The notes under the pieces are model-generated. The model was given only the letters and a program-made list of their open reading frames with translations, had not been told where the DNA came from and ran no database searches. A stretch of 64,000 nt of DNA, taken from positions 4,540 through 68,539 of the forward strand of contig JAZSEH010000018.1 of NCBI GenBank assembly GCA_045531585.1. Reading direction: 5' to 3'. The DNA comes from SIG587 sp045531585 (GTDB taxonomy: Bacteria; Bacillota; Clostridia; Oscillospirales; Acutalibacteraceae). Position 1 is the stretch's first letter. Each line of letters starts with the position of its first letter. A program made the position numbers and the translations under genes. Positions 56,493 to 64,000 of this stretch are shown here, in pieces.

Positions 56493-57767
56493 ATGAGCAG
56501 TTATTTAAATATGACCAGAGAGGAGCTTCAGGGTGAATTCTACAAGGTTAAGGCCGATTTCCGCCACCTTGTTACCCTTAATCTTTCTCTTGATATGTCA
56601 AGAGGTAAGCCCGGCTTTGACCAAATGGATAACAGCAACCGTATATTTGATTTGGTTGGCAATGATTCGGGCTTTAAAAACCGTACCGGCACCGATTGCC
56701 GCAACTACGGCGGTCTTGACGGACTTATTGAGCTTAAGGAGCTTTTTGCGCAAATACTTGAGCTTAGCCCCGAACAGATAATTGTTGGAGGCAACTCCTC
56801 CCTTAATATGATGTTTGATACCATATCTCAGGCAATGACCCACGGCTTTGGCTGTGAGCCCTGGATAAAACAGGGTGAGGTAAAGTTTATTTGTCCCGTT
56901 CCCGGCTATGACCGTCACTTTGCCATTACAGAGTATTTCGGCATTAAGATGATACCCGTTGCCTGCAATGAGAACGGCCCCGATATGGACGCCGTGGAGG
57001 AGCTTGTAAAGGACGAAAAGGTTAAGGGTATGTGGTGTGTTCCCAAATACTCAAATCCCCTTGGCATAACCTACTCGGATGAGGTAGTTCGCCGTATTGC
57101 AAATTTAAAGCCTGCAGCAAGGGATTTCCGTGTTATGTGGGATGATGCCTATGCAATACACGATCTGTATCCCGAAGGCGACAAGCTTTTAAATCTTTAT
57201 AATGAGTGTGTAAAGGCAGGCAACCCCAATCTGCCCATTATATTCACCTCCACCTCTAAAATAACCTTCCCGGGTGCAGGCGTTGCCGCTCAGGCCGCAA
57301 GCCCTGAAAACGTTGCAATTCTTAAAAAGCGTATGAGCTTCCAGACCATAGGCCCCGATAAGCTGAATCAGCTCCGCCACGCCAGAGCCTTTGAGGATAT
57401 TGAGGCACTTAAAAAGCATATGGCTGAGCACGCCGAGATTTTAAGGCCTAAGTTTGAAACGGTGCTTAGTGAGCTTGAGGCTCAGCTTTCAGGCAAGGAC
57501 ATTGCACACTGGACCAATCCTAAGGGCGGTTACTTTATCTGCCTTAACGTTATGGAGGGCTGTGCAAGGCGGGTTGTAGACCTGTGCGCACAGGTAGGAA
57601 TGATACTTACCCCCGCAGGCGCCCCCTTCCCCTACGGCAAGGATGAAAAGGACACGGTAATACGCATTGCCCCCTCTTATCCTTCTGTTTCGGAGATAAA
57701 ATCTGCATCAAACGTTCTGTGTGTGGCAGTAAAATATGCCTGTCTTGAAAAACTGCTAAAAGATTAG
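56493..57767 (+). CDS. PLP-dependent aminotransferase, aspartate aminotransferase Ic-like
   Basis: The 424-residue product has LSLDMSRGKPGFDQMD (near 32), the cofactor-pocket VGGNSSLNMMFDTI (near 97), CPVPGYDRHFAI (near 135), WCVPKYSNPLGITYSD (near 184), MWDDAYAIHDL (near 216) and the PLP-lysine region FTSTSKITFPGAGVAA (near 252). This is the PF12897-type subgroup, for which aspartate aminotransferase activity is the usual assignment. Substrate is inferred. GGAGG 6 bases before the ATG. secD follows after about 65 bases with its own promoter. Confidence 0.88.
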   Translation: MSSYLNMTREELQGEFYKVKADFRHLVTLNLSLDMSRGKPGFDQMDNSNRIFDLVGNDSGFKNRTGTDCRNYGGLDGLIELKELFAQILELSPEQIIVGGNSSLNMMFDTISQAMTHGFGCEPWIKQGEVKFICPVPGYDRHFAITEYFGIKMIPVACNENGPDMDAVEELVKDEKVKGMWCVPKYSNPLGITYSDEVVRRIANLKPAARDFRVMWDDAYAIHDLYPEGDKLLNLYNECVKAGNPNLPIIFTSTSKITFPGAGVAAQAASPENVAILKKRMSFQTIGPDKLNQLRHARAFEDIEALKKHMAEHAEILRPKFETVLSELEAQLSGKDIAHWTNPKGGYFICLNVMEGCARRVVDLCAQVGMILTPAGAPFPYGKDEKDTVIRIAPSYPSVSEIKSASNVLCVAVKYACLEKLLKD

Positions 57768-57796
57768 TTGACTTTAGGTATAAAAAATAGTATAAT
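57768..57796 (+). promoter_or_regulatory. Promoter of secD-secF
   Basis: TTGACT (57768-57773) and exact TATAAT (57791-57796) are 17 bases apart, immediately after the aminotransferase stop. Confidence 0.75.
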
Positions 57797-57833
57797 GTAA
57801 TTTGGAATTTTATAAGTTTTGGAGGATGTAACA

Positions 57834-59228
57834 ATGAAATCCAAGCGCGTACGCAAGCCGGTATTTTTTATTGTGCTTGTGCTCATTCTTGCATTGGCCT
57901 ACACCGCCTTTTTCGGTGTGGACAATTATTACGGGGACACCCGTAACCTTTACATAAAGGGTGCGGAGGATATCCGTTGGGGTATTGATATCCGTGGCGG
58001 TGTTGAGGCGGTTTTCTCCCCCGATAAAACCGATGCTGACATAACCGATGACGATATGGCGGCCGCCAAGGAAATAATTGAGACCCGTCTTGTAAACAAC
58101 AACATTACCGACAGTGAGGTTTACACCGATTCACAGAATCATCAGATAATAGTTCGTTTCCCCTGGGCTGCTGATGAAAGTGATTTTGATGCCGCCGCTG
58201 CAGTACAGGAGCTGGGTGAAACCGCTCTGCTTACCTTCTGTGAGGGACAGACTCAAGACAAGGTAATCCTTAAGGGTGCCGACGATATTGAGAAGGCAGA
58301 AGCAGGATATATACACAACGAAAAAGAAAATTCCTATGAATATGTAGTAAACCTTTCCTTTACCACTCAGGGTAAGGCAAAGTTTGCCGAAGCCACCGCA
58401 AGACTTGTTGGAAGCACCATTTCCATTTGGATGGACGACACCATGATATCCGCTCCCAACGTTAAGGAGGCTATTAACTCCGACAGTGCCACCATTGACG
58501 GTATGGCTGATGCCGAGGAGGCTAACGACCTTGCAAACAAGATAAATGCAGGCTCCCTTCCCTTTGCACTTACCGTTGACGATTCCAAGCTTCAGGTTAT
58601 TTCACCTACCCTTGGCTCCAACGCGCTTAACGTTATGGTTATTGCAGGCTCCATTGCTTTTATACTTATTTGCATACTTATGATAGTTCTGTTCAAGCTT
58701 CCCGGTCTGGTTGCATCCTTTGCTCTGCTGGGTCAGCTTGCAGGCTCCATTGCCTGTATGTCAGGCTTCTTCCCCGGAGTGGACAGCTTTACCCTTACCG
58801 TTCCCGGTATTGCAGGTATTATCCTTTCCATTGGTGTGGGTGTTGACGCTAACGTTATTGCCGCTGAGCGTATTAAGGATGAGTTTAAGAACGGCCGCAC
58901 AATTGACGGCGCCATAAACGCAGGCTTTAGCAACAGCTGGAGCGCAATACTTGACGGTAATATTACCATTGTTCTTGTATCCATTGTACTTATGGGTGCC
59001 TTCGGTACACCTGACAGCCTGTTTGCCAAAATCTTCTCCCCCATAATGAGATGGTTCGGCTCCTCCATAACCGGCGCTATTTACTCCTTCGGTTACACAC
59101 TGCTTGTTGGTGTTATATTCAACCTTATAATGGGCGTTCTTGCTTCAAAGCTTATGCTTAAGAGCGTATCTCAGTTCAAGTTCTTACGCAAGCCCTGGCT
59201 TTACGGAGGTGCTAAAGATGTTAAATAA
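57834..59228 (+). CDS. secD: Protein translocase subunit SecD
   Basis: The 464-residue product has an N-terminal helix (about 11-28) followed by IRWGIDIRGGVEAVFSPD, the D1/D2 periplasmic-type domain (about 45-255, reduced in size compared with E. coli). Six helices follow with LPGLVASFALLGQLAGSIAC, GIAGIILSIGVGVDANVIAA and ERIKDEFKNG as the RND-type core. SecDF uses ion flow to help export through SecYEG. The ATG at 57834 follows GGAGG; a TTG at 57819 is part of the leader. It overlaps secF by 11 bases. Confidence 0.97.
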   Translation: MKSKRVRKPVFFIVLVLILALAYTAFFGVDNYYGDTRNLYIKGAEDIRWGIDIRGGVEAVFSPDKTDADITDDDMAAAKEIIETRLVNNNITDSEVYTDSQNHQIIVRFPWAADESDFDAAAAVQELGETALLTFCEGQTQDKVILKGADDIEKAEAGYIHNEKENSYEYVVNLSFTTQGKAKFAEATARLVGSTISIWMDDTMISAPNVKEAINSDSATIDGMADAEEANDLANKINAGSLPFALTVDDSKLQVISPTLGSNALNVMVIAGSIAFILICILMIVLFKLPGLVASFALLGQLAGSIACMSGFFPGVDSFTLTVPGIAGIILSIGVGVDANVIAAERIKDEFKNGRTIDGAINAGFSNSWSAILDGNITIVLVSIVLMGAFGTPDSLFAKIFSPIMRWFGSSITGAIYSFGYTLLVGVIFNLIMGVLASKLMLKSVSQFKFLRKPWLYGGAKDVK

Positions 59229-60153
59229 TAAAACTATTGATTTCAACAAAACCTTCAAGCCTGTGCTTATTGCTTATGCCGCAGTTTTGGTTGTAAGCAT
59301 TATACTTACCCTTATATTCGGAGTTAATCTTGACATTAACTTTAAGGGTGGTACACGAATTTCCTACTCCTATACAGGAGAAATCTCCACCGAAAAGGTA
59401 AGCCAGACTGTTAAGGGCGTAACCAATGCATCGGTTACCGTAACACAGAGCACCGCTTTAGCAGGTGACACAAGAACCATTACCCTTTCCTTTGCCGGTA
59501 GGGACAGCGTCGATGCTGAGGTTCAACAGAAGCTTACCGAGGCTCTTGAAAAGGATTTTGCCGATAACAAGCCTGCCCTTTACGACTCTACATCGGTTAG
59601 CCCCTCGGTTGCTACCGCCTTCTTTGTAAAGACAATGGTTGCAGTTTTACTTGCCGCAATACTTGTTGTTATTTACATCGGCTTCCGCTTCCGTAAAATA
59701 GGCGGTGTATCTGCTGCCATTACAGCCTTTGTTGCACTTATACTTGACGTGCTTATCGCCTTCTTTACCTGTACGGTATTCGGTCTGCAGATTGACTCTA
59801 ACTTTATGGCCGTTGTTCTTACCATATTAGGTTACTCCCTTAACGATACCATCGTTATTTATGACCGTGTTCGTGAGAACCGCCGCCTGTATCCCGATAA
59901 GACCACCGATGAGCTTGTTAATGACAGTATCAACTCGGTTAAGAAGCGTACCATTATTACCACCACTACCACCATTATTGCGGTATTCACCATTGTTGTA
60001 GTTTCTGAGCTGCACGGTCTCACCTCACTCCGTAGCTTTGCAATTCCTATGGCTACAGGTCTTGTTTCGGGTACCATTTCCAGCTTATTTATCTCAGGTC
60101 CCCTTTGGGTTATCTGGAAAAACAACACCGCAAAAAAGGCAAAGAAAAAATAA
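59218..60153 (+). CDS. secF: Protein translocase subunit SecF
   Basis: The 311-residue product has MLNNKTIDFNKTFKPVLIAY, NLDINFKGGTRISYSY (near 40), a small extracytoplasmic domain and five more helices with VVLTILGYSLNDTIVIYDRV (near 200) and RENRRLYPDKTTDELVNDSI, ending in a lysine-rich tail. It pairs with SecD. The ATG lies inside the end of secD with a GGAGGT site, so the two are translated in a coupled way. The longer open frame upstream is only secD in another frame. Confidence 0.97.
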   Translation: MLNNKTIDFNKTFKPVLIAYAAVLVVSIILTLIFGVNLDINFKGGTRISYSYTGEISTEKVSQTVKGVTNASVTVTQSTALAGDTRTITLSFAGRDSVDAEVQQKLTEALEKDFADNKPALYDSTSVSPSVATAFFVKTMVAVLLAAILVVIYIGFRFRKIGGVSAAITAFVALILDVLIAFFTCTVFGLQIDSNFMAVVLTILGYSLNDTIVIYDRVRENRRLYPDKTTDELVNDSINSVKKRTIITTTTTIIAVFTIVVVSELHGLTSLRSFAIPMATGLVSGTISSLFISGPLWVIWKNNTAKKAKKK

Positions 60154-60193
60154 TAGATTTGTTTATACTTAATTAACAAATATTGGTTACAAT

Positions 60194-60223
60194 AAATGCG
60201 GAAGGTTTTTTCCTTCCGCATTT
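60194..60223 (+). terminator. Terminator of secDF
   Basis: A 12-base stem (60194-60205 with 60212-60223) with a T6 loop, followed by CGATTTTTC. Confidence 0.8.
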
Positions 60224-60244
60224 CGATTTTTCGGGGGTGCAAAC

Positions 60245-61981
60245 TTGAATATATCAAATCTAAATAAAGCGGCAATACTCCTTGGGCGTATGGGAGATAA
60301 AAACAGCCCCACGCAGCCCATTGTTCCCCATAAAAATGAAAAGCCCCTATTACCTGCACTAAATAACGCTTCGGTTACACGGTGTACCCCTGAGGAGGTT
60401 GGCATAAGCAGTGCAGAGCTTATTGCCCTGCTTGATAAGCTAAACCGCGATAAGAGCCTTAATATGCACAGTATAATTATGAGCAGAAACGGGAAGGTAT
60501 TTTGTGAGGCCACCTTTGGAACGCACTCCCTTAACCTTCACAAGGCCACCTTTTCTCTGTGCAAAAGCATTGTCAGTCTTGGAATAGGTATTGCTATGGA
60601 CGAAGGCCTTATTTCCCACGATACCAGAGTAATTGATATTTTTGCAGACCTTTGTAATCCCATTATAAGGCTAAAGCTTAAGGAGCTGACAGTATATCAT
60701 CTGCTCACTATGCAAAGCGGAATTACCTTCAATGAATTTGAATGTATGACCGATAAGGATTGGGTGCGCAGCTTTTTACGGTCGTCTGCCGAGGATTTGG
60801 GGAAGAAATTCAACTACAACAGCCTTAATACCTATATGCTTGCCGCCATTCTTAACAGAGTAACGGGTATGAAATTTAAGGAGTATATGGATAAGAAGCT
60901 GTTTGTTCCTTTAGATATTGTTAATTACCATTGGGAGACCTGCCCTTCGGGTATCGAAAAGGGCGGTTGGGGTCTTTATTTAAGTCCTTACGATACTTTA
61001 AAGCTTGGTATACTTGTTCAAAACGGCGGCCGATATGAGGACAAACAGATAGTAAGCGAGCAATATATTACTGCGGCCACCTCCTTTAAGGTTAAAACCC
61101 CCGCCACTTGCGGTGCCTTTGATTACGGTTATCAAACCTGGGTTGGCAGGGACGGCAAAACCTTTTTGTTTAACGGAATGTTCGGGCAAAACTGCCTTGG
61201 CTTTAAGGAAAACGGTCTGCTGATAATAAGTAATGCAGGGTGCGATGAGCTTTTTCAAACCAGCGGCTATTACTCTGCCGTGCTTGAATTTTTCGGCAGA
61301 GAATTTCCCTCACAGCTTGCGCCCGATAACAGGGCCTACCGTAAACTTTTAAGGTTTATTGGTTCCCTGAAATTTGCCCCTGAAAGGCCCACAATAATTG
61401 ATAGGCTACTTAGAAGAAATAATCCGTATTCTAAATTAAAGGCTCTTGAAGGGAAAATATCGGAAAGCTTCGGTGCAAACAGTGTGGGACTGCTCCCAAT
61501 AGTACTTCAAGCGGTGCATAATAACTACTCCTCAGGTCTTAAAGGTATTGCCTTTAAGAAAGAGAATGATGGTTATTATATGATATACAATGAGTTTTCC
61601 GCTGAGCATAAAGTGCCTATTGACCCCTTAAATGAAACGAAAGCCGTGCTTACCTTTCACGGCGACAGTTATCTTACAAGTATAACCTGCCGTTTTGCAG
61701 AAAATGAGTATGGTGAGACTGTATTGCTTATTGATATTCACTTTGCAGAGACCCCCTGCACACGGCATATAAAGCTTGTTTTCTTAAATGATGGTTTCAG
61801 ACTTTATCAAAGCGAAACACCGGGAGAAAAAACCATTTCTCTTATTATGGACATGGTACGCGAGACCCTGAAGGGAAAGCCTATTCTCTCCTCCCTTATG
61901 GGAAAGGTGGACGGAGATTATCTTCTATACAAGGCGCACACCATATTTGAGCCTGATATAACTCTTAGTTTTAAGAAATAA
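60245..61981 (+). CDS. Serine hydrolase, beta-lactamase/class C esterase-like, with extra C-terminal domain
   Basis: The 578-residue product begins at a TTG with GGGGGTG 5 bases upstream. The beta-lactamase-like domain (about 48-365) has the SxxK motif in FSLCKSIVSLGIGIAMDEG (near 100), YHLLTMQSGITF, the second-motif region FNYNSLNTYMLAAILNRVTG (near 195) and GGWGLYLSPYDTLKLGILV. After about residue 380 a second region of about 190 residues with alternating beta strands resembles nothing I can name. No signal peptide is evident, so it may act in the cytoplasm on an ester or small peptide. Resistance to beta-lactams is not implied. Confidence 0.85.
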   Translation: MNISNLNKAAILLGRMGDKNSPTQPIVPHKNEKPLLPALNNASVTRCTPEEVGISSAELIALLDKLNRDKSLNMHSIIMSRNGKVFCEATFGTHSLNLHKATFSLCKSIVSLGIGIAMDEGLISHDTRVIDIFADLCNPIIRLKLKELTVYHLLTMQSGITFNEFECMTDKDWVRSFLRSSAEDLGKKFNYNSLNTYMLAAILNRVTGMKFKEYMDKKLFVPLDIVNYHWETCPSGIEKGGWGLYLSPYDTLKLGILVQNGGRYEDKQIVSEQYITAATSFKVKTPATCGAFDYGYQTWVGRDGKTFLFNGMFGQNCLGFKENGLLIISNAGCDELFQTSGYYSAVLEFFGREFPSQLAPDNRAYRKLLRFIGSLKFAPERPTIIDRLLRRNNPYSKLKALEGKISESFGANSVGLLPIVLQAVHNNYSSGLKGIAFKKENDGYYMIYNEFSAEHKVPIDPLNETKAVLTFHGDSYLTSITCRFAENEYGETVLLIDIHFAETPCTRHIKLVFLNDGFRLYQSETPGEKTISLIMDMVRETLKGKPILSSLMGKVDGDYLLYKAHTIFEPDITLSFKK

Positions 61982-61982
61982 A

Positions 61983-62013
61983 AAAATACCGACCTTTAAC
62001 GGGTCGGTATTTT
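61983..62013. terminator. Bidirectional terminator, serine hydrolase/ferredoxin
   Basis: A 12-base stem (61983-61994 with 62002-62013) with A-rich left and T-rich right arms between two convergent genes. Confidence 0.85.
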
Positions 62014-62035
62014 CTATATGTTGGTTTATTTTTGA

Positions 62036-62206
62036 TTAACCCTCGGTAATAGCATCTACGGGGCAACCGTCTGCACAAGAACCGCAATCACAGCACTTGT
62101 CAGCATCGATTACATAATGCTCGTCACCTTCAGAAATAGCCTCTACAGGGCAAGTACCGGCGCAAGCGCCACAGCTGATGCATTCATCAGAAATTACATA
62201 TGCCAT
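62036..62206 (-). CDS. 2[4Fe-4S] ferredoxin
   Basis: The 56-residue product is a clostridial-type ferredoxin: MAYVISDECISCGACAGTCP with cluster cysteines 9, 12, 15 and 19, and a second set in CDCGSCADGCPVDAITEG. It carries low-potential electrons in anaerobic metabolism. The ATG at 62206 is chosen because the family starts at MAYVI; the GGAGGTG site lies about 11 bases upstream. A promoter is at 62242-62269. Monocistronic. Confidence 0.97.
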   Translation of the reverse strand: MAYVISDECISCGACAGTCPVEAISEGDEHYVIDADKCCDCGSCADGCPVDAITEG

Positions 62207-62241
62207 TTTCAAATACACCTCCATAGTTTAACTGTATACAC

Positions 62242-62269
62242 ATTGTAACACATTTCTGTAAAAATGCAA
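62242..62269 (-). promoter_or_regulatory. Promoter of the ferredoxin gene
   Basis: On the minus strand TTGCAT (62264-62269) and TACAAT (62242-62247) are 16 bases apart. Confidence 0.65.
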
Positions 62270-62292
62270 GTGTTTTTGAAAATTTTTAGGGT

Positions 62293-63825
62293 TTACAGGC
62301 AAATAAGAAGTGCTTTATCTACTTCAAGAATATCGCTTTCAAGGGTATTTAACTCCATTATCTCATCCACACTACCGTTATATCTCCTTGCAATATCCCA
62401 CACGTTCTCGCCTTTTTCAGCGTAATATGCCACCACGGCGCCCTGCAGTCTTCCGCTCTTTTCAAGCTCATCTCCCACCGATATATCAACAATAACGGGC
62501 AATATCTTTCGCTCGTATACCGCGGCGCAGATTTTAAGCTCAACCTGCACCTCAAGGGCATCGGCATCCACTATTGTAAAGCTACAGTTTACAACCTCTA
62601 TTTGAGGGTCGCAGGAAAAGTTATCCGGAGTGTGGGGAAGGTTATTCTTAAACTCAAATTCTATAGGACGTTCCTGATAGGTGGCATTACCTGCCACGTC
62701 ATATACCAGCATACACACCTGTACCGTACCGCAAAGCACCGCCACGTTACCCTCAAGGCGTACCGTGCTGACGTTGGTCTCACACCACATATCCAGCACG
62801 CTGCCAAGAGCGTCATCAGAAAATTCGAGTCTTTTTTTGCAAATATAATTTTCGTTTACGGTAGATATTATTTTATCAAAGCCGATATTTTGGGTTTGAG
62901 CCTTAGAGCTGTGACGGGTGCAGTATGCCTCCAGAACAACGGGTATTTCATCGGGGCAGAAGCAATCGGTACGAAGAATCAGCTTGGCATTTAATGACAG
63001 GCACCGTATCTCCCCTGAGGTAGAAATCTTGGGCTTTACCTCAAGGTAGGCCAGATCTATTCTCGTATCGCACTCACATTGCTCGTGAATACCCTCAATA
63101 TCCATAACCTGACTAAAGGGTACGGCACTTCGGGAAACAACTGGGCGACTTGAATCCACGGGACAGTAAAGCACACGAAGCATCAGTTCGCCCTTTAAAA
63201 GCACCTTTCCGCTTATTATTTTACATTCGCTGATACAAGGATTTGCCTCATACCGTATAATGGAGCTTATCTCAGGTTGACCGTGGCTCAGCTCTATATC
63301 GTCCTCAATAACAAGGCCTTTTTCGCAATAGCCCATAGGATTTGTGGCGGGTGCCACCGAGCGCCTAAGCTGTACCTCACCGCAGTCTGCATCGCAGACT
63401 ATTTCCTTTTCAGCAGTACAAACAATTCTTATATCAAGCTCTACCGCACCGTGAACATCCATTTTCCGTTCGGTAACGGCACGGCAATTACAGTAGGAGC
63501 TTCGTGCCCTGCAGTTTATTCTGGCTCCCTTGCAGTCCTCCTTAAGCTCAATGCTTTTAGCAAGGGGTACCACGTACTCAAAGCTGCAAATACGATTTTC
63601 CATATCGGCATAGATAAGGAGTATGGTTGCACTACCGTCCACCATAGCGGTGCCTGCGCCTATATTTTTAGAATTTATTCTTGGAATAAGCTTACATTTG
63701 AGTATTCTGGAAACAGGTGGACAATAATCAGGCAGGGTAAAATCCACATCTATACCCTGCTCAACGGTTTGGGCGGTAACGGTGGTATTTGTGCATACCT
63801 TGGTTTTTAGCATTTTTATATCCAT
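62293..63825 (-). CDS. SipL-like spore morphogenesis protein (DUF3794 repeats plus LysM)
   Basis: The 510-residue product begins MDIKMLKTKVCTNTTVTAQT and contains SPOCS/DUF3794 repeats, visible as VDFTLPDYCPPVSRILKC (near 28), YCPVDSSRPVVSRSAVPFSQ (near 215) and FCPDEIPVVLEAYCTRHSS (near 285). Cysteine-rich beta strands lie between. The C-terminal 45 residues are a LysM domain (YYAEKGENVWDIARRYNGSV, DEIMELN). SipL of Clostridioides difficile has the same layout and tethers the SpoIVA coat base to the forespore, which supports a role in spore coat assembly. An AAGGAG site precedes the ATG. A possible -10 (TATAAT, 63862-63867) abuts the palindrome element; no sigma-E site is convincing. Confidence 0.87.
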   Translation of the reverse strand: MDIKMLKTKVCTNTTVTAQTVEQGIDVDFTLPDYCPPVSRILKCKLIPRINSKNIGAGTAMVDGSATILLIYADMENRICSFEYVVPLAKSIELKEDCKGARINCRARSSYCNCRAVTERKMDVHGAVELDIRIVCTAEKEIVCDADCGEVQLRRSVAPATNPMGYCEKGLVIEDDIELSHGQPEISSIIRYEANPCISECKIISGKVLLKGELMLRVLYCPVDSSRPVVSRSAVPFSQVMDIEGIHEQCECDTRIDLAYLEVKPKISTSGEIRCLSLNAKLILRTDCFCPDEIPVVLEAYCTRHSSKAQTQNIGFDKIISTVNENYICKKRLEFSDDALGSVLDMWCETNVSTVRLEGNVAVLCGTVQVCMLVYDVAGNATYQERPIEFEFKNNLPHTPDNFSCDPQIEVVNCSFTIVDADALEVQVELKICAAVYERKILPVIVDISVGDELEKSGRLQGAVVAYYAEKGENVWDIARRYNGSVDEIMELNTLESDILEVDKALLICL

Positions 63826-63866
63826 TGAAAGCGGCTCCTTTTATATAATTTGTGTTACTAAATTAT

Positions 63867-63971
63867 AATGATAATCGGTAGTCGAAAAGCTTTCAATCAA
63901 AGCTTTTCGAAAAACCGCTAAGTGTAGCGGTTTTATGTAAATAATCTCTGATTATTTACACCGACATCATT
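63867..63971. repeat. Three-hairpin palindromic element with terminal inverted repeats
   Basis: Three adjacent stems: 12 bases (63882-63893 with 63899-63910), 10 bases (63911-63920 with 63925-63934) and 11 bases (63936-63946 with 63950-63960). The outer ends AATGAT..TCGGT (63867-63872, 63875-63879) and ACCGA..ATCATT (63960-63964, 63966-63971) are complementary, so the strand can fold as a four-way junction. The middle stem ends in TTTT on both strands and could act as a terminator. No coding frame. Confidence 0.65.
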
Positions 63972-64000
63972 GCAATGAATTAGGTGAAATTATTTATATA

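Noticed and set aside
56258..56536. Plus-strand open frame of 92 codons in the rny/aminotransferase gap
   Set aside because: It covers the rny promoter and the aminotransferase promoter, is Phe/Tyr/Leu-rich as expected from AT-rich non-coding DNA, and runs into the aminotransferase in another frame.
1..64000. CRISPR array, tRNA, rRNA, riboswitch or T-box leaders
   Set aside because: No evenly spaced short repeats, no cloverleaf ending in CCA, and no T-box or known riboswitch consensus was found, including ahead of alaS, proS, pheA, serC and xylB. Small or divergent examples could have been missed by eye.

Overview
The window looks like a chromosomal segment of a low to medium G+C, endospore-forming member of the Clostridia (Firmicutes). 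The support is the gene content: the yabO(rqcP)-yabP-yabQ-divIC-yabR block, a SpoVB-type flippase, a SipL-like DUF3794/LysM protein, RNase Y, HemZ, a CIRCE-controlled groESL operon, strong Shine-Dalgarno sites and consensus sigma-A promoters. Species cannot be named from the sequence alone. No transposase, phage gene, rRNA, tRNA or CRISPR array was seen. Most of the window (about 1-54 kb) is coded on the minus strand; the main plus-strand block is 56.5-62.0 kb.

Layout. (1) 0-1.3 kb: end of a surface-polysaccharide cluster (partial GT2 glycosyltransferase and an initiating sugar-phosphate transferase). (2) 1.4-4.2 kb: an MFS-type transporter and a ComEC-like channel protein lacking the usual nuclease-like domain. 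(3) 4.2-10.5 kb: an apparent operon proS-lemA-TPM-alaS-hit-apt-like-comEC. (4) 10.6-17.5 kb: aroE-aroK-DAHP synthase-aroB-aroA-aroC-pheA, from erythrose-4-P and PEP through chorismate to phenylpyruvate, but without a dehydroquinase gene; acpP diverges from its head. (5) 18.3-24.2 kb: a small membrane protein, a YpsA-like SLOG protein, groSL, a lipid kinase, a YpsC-like rRNA methylase and a lone fumarase alpha subunit. (6) 24.3-29.5 kb: the yab sporulation/division block with HU, SpoVB, an MTA/SAH nucleosidase and a zinc-ribbon protein. (7) 29.5-37.3 kb: recJ-rel-dtd-MBL-hemZ-uridine-kinase-like operon. (8) 37.4-41.1 kb: serC-serA and a CPA2-type antiporter. (9) 41.2-49.8 kb: accessory carbohydrate region with a GH123-like enzyme, a radical SAM protein, a Nudix hydrolase, a GH43-like enzyme, xylA, xylB and a divergent AraC regulator. 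(10) 49.9-54.5 kb: copper ATPase, Gfo/Idh/MocA oxidoreductase and a lipoprotein. (11) 54.6-63.8 kb: rny, an aminotransferase, secD-secF, a serine hydrolase, ferredoxin and the SipL-like protein.

Most points of interest are in or near the accessory region. A 110-base exact copy of the 3' part of xylA lies on the far side of the GH43 gene, so that gene is flanked by direct repeats. A HAD-phosphatase gene has been reduced to its first and last codons behind the GH123 gene. The radical SAM gene has a consensus promoter that should give a leaderless mRNA. The copper ATPase carries a C-terminal CopZ-like domain with its own in-frame ATG and Shine-Dalgarno site. A 105-base element with three hairpins inside imperfect terminal inverted repeats lies upstream of the SipL-like gene. 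No clearly new multi-gene system was found; these are local architectural oddities. All function calls come from motif recognition by eye, without database searches.
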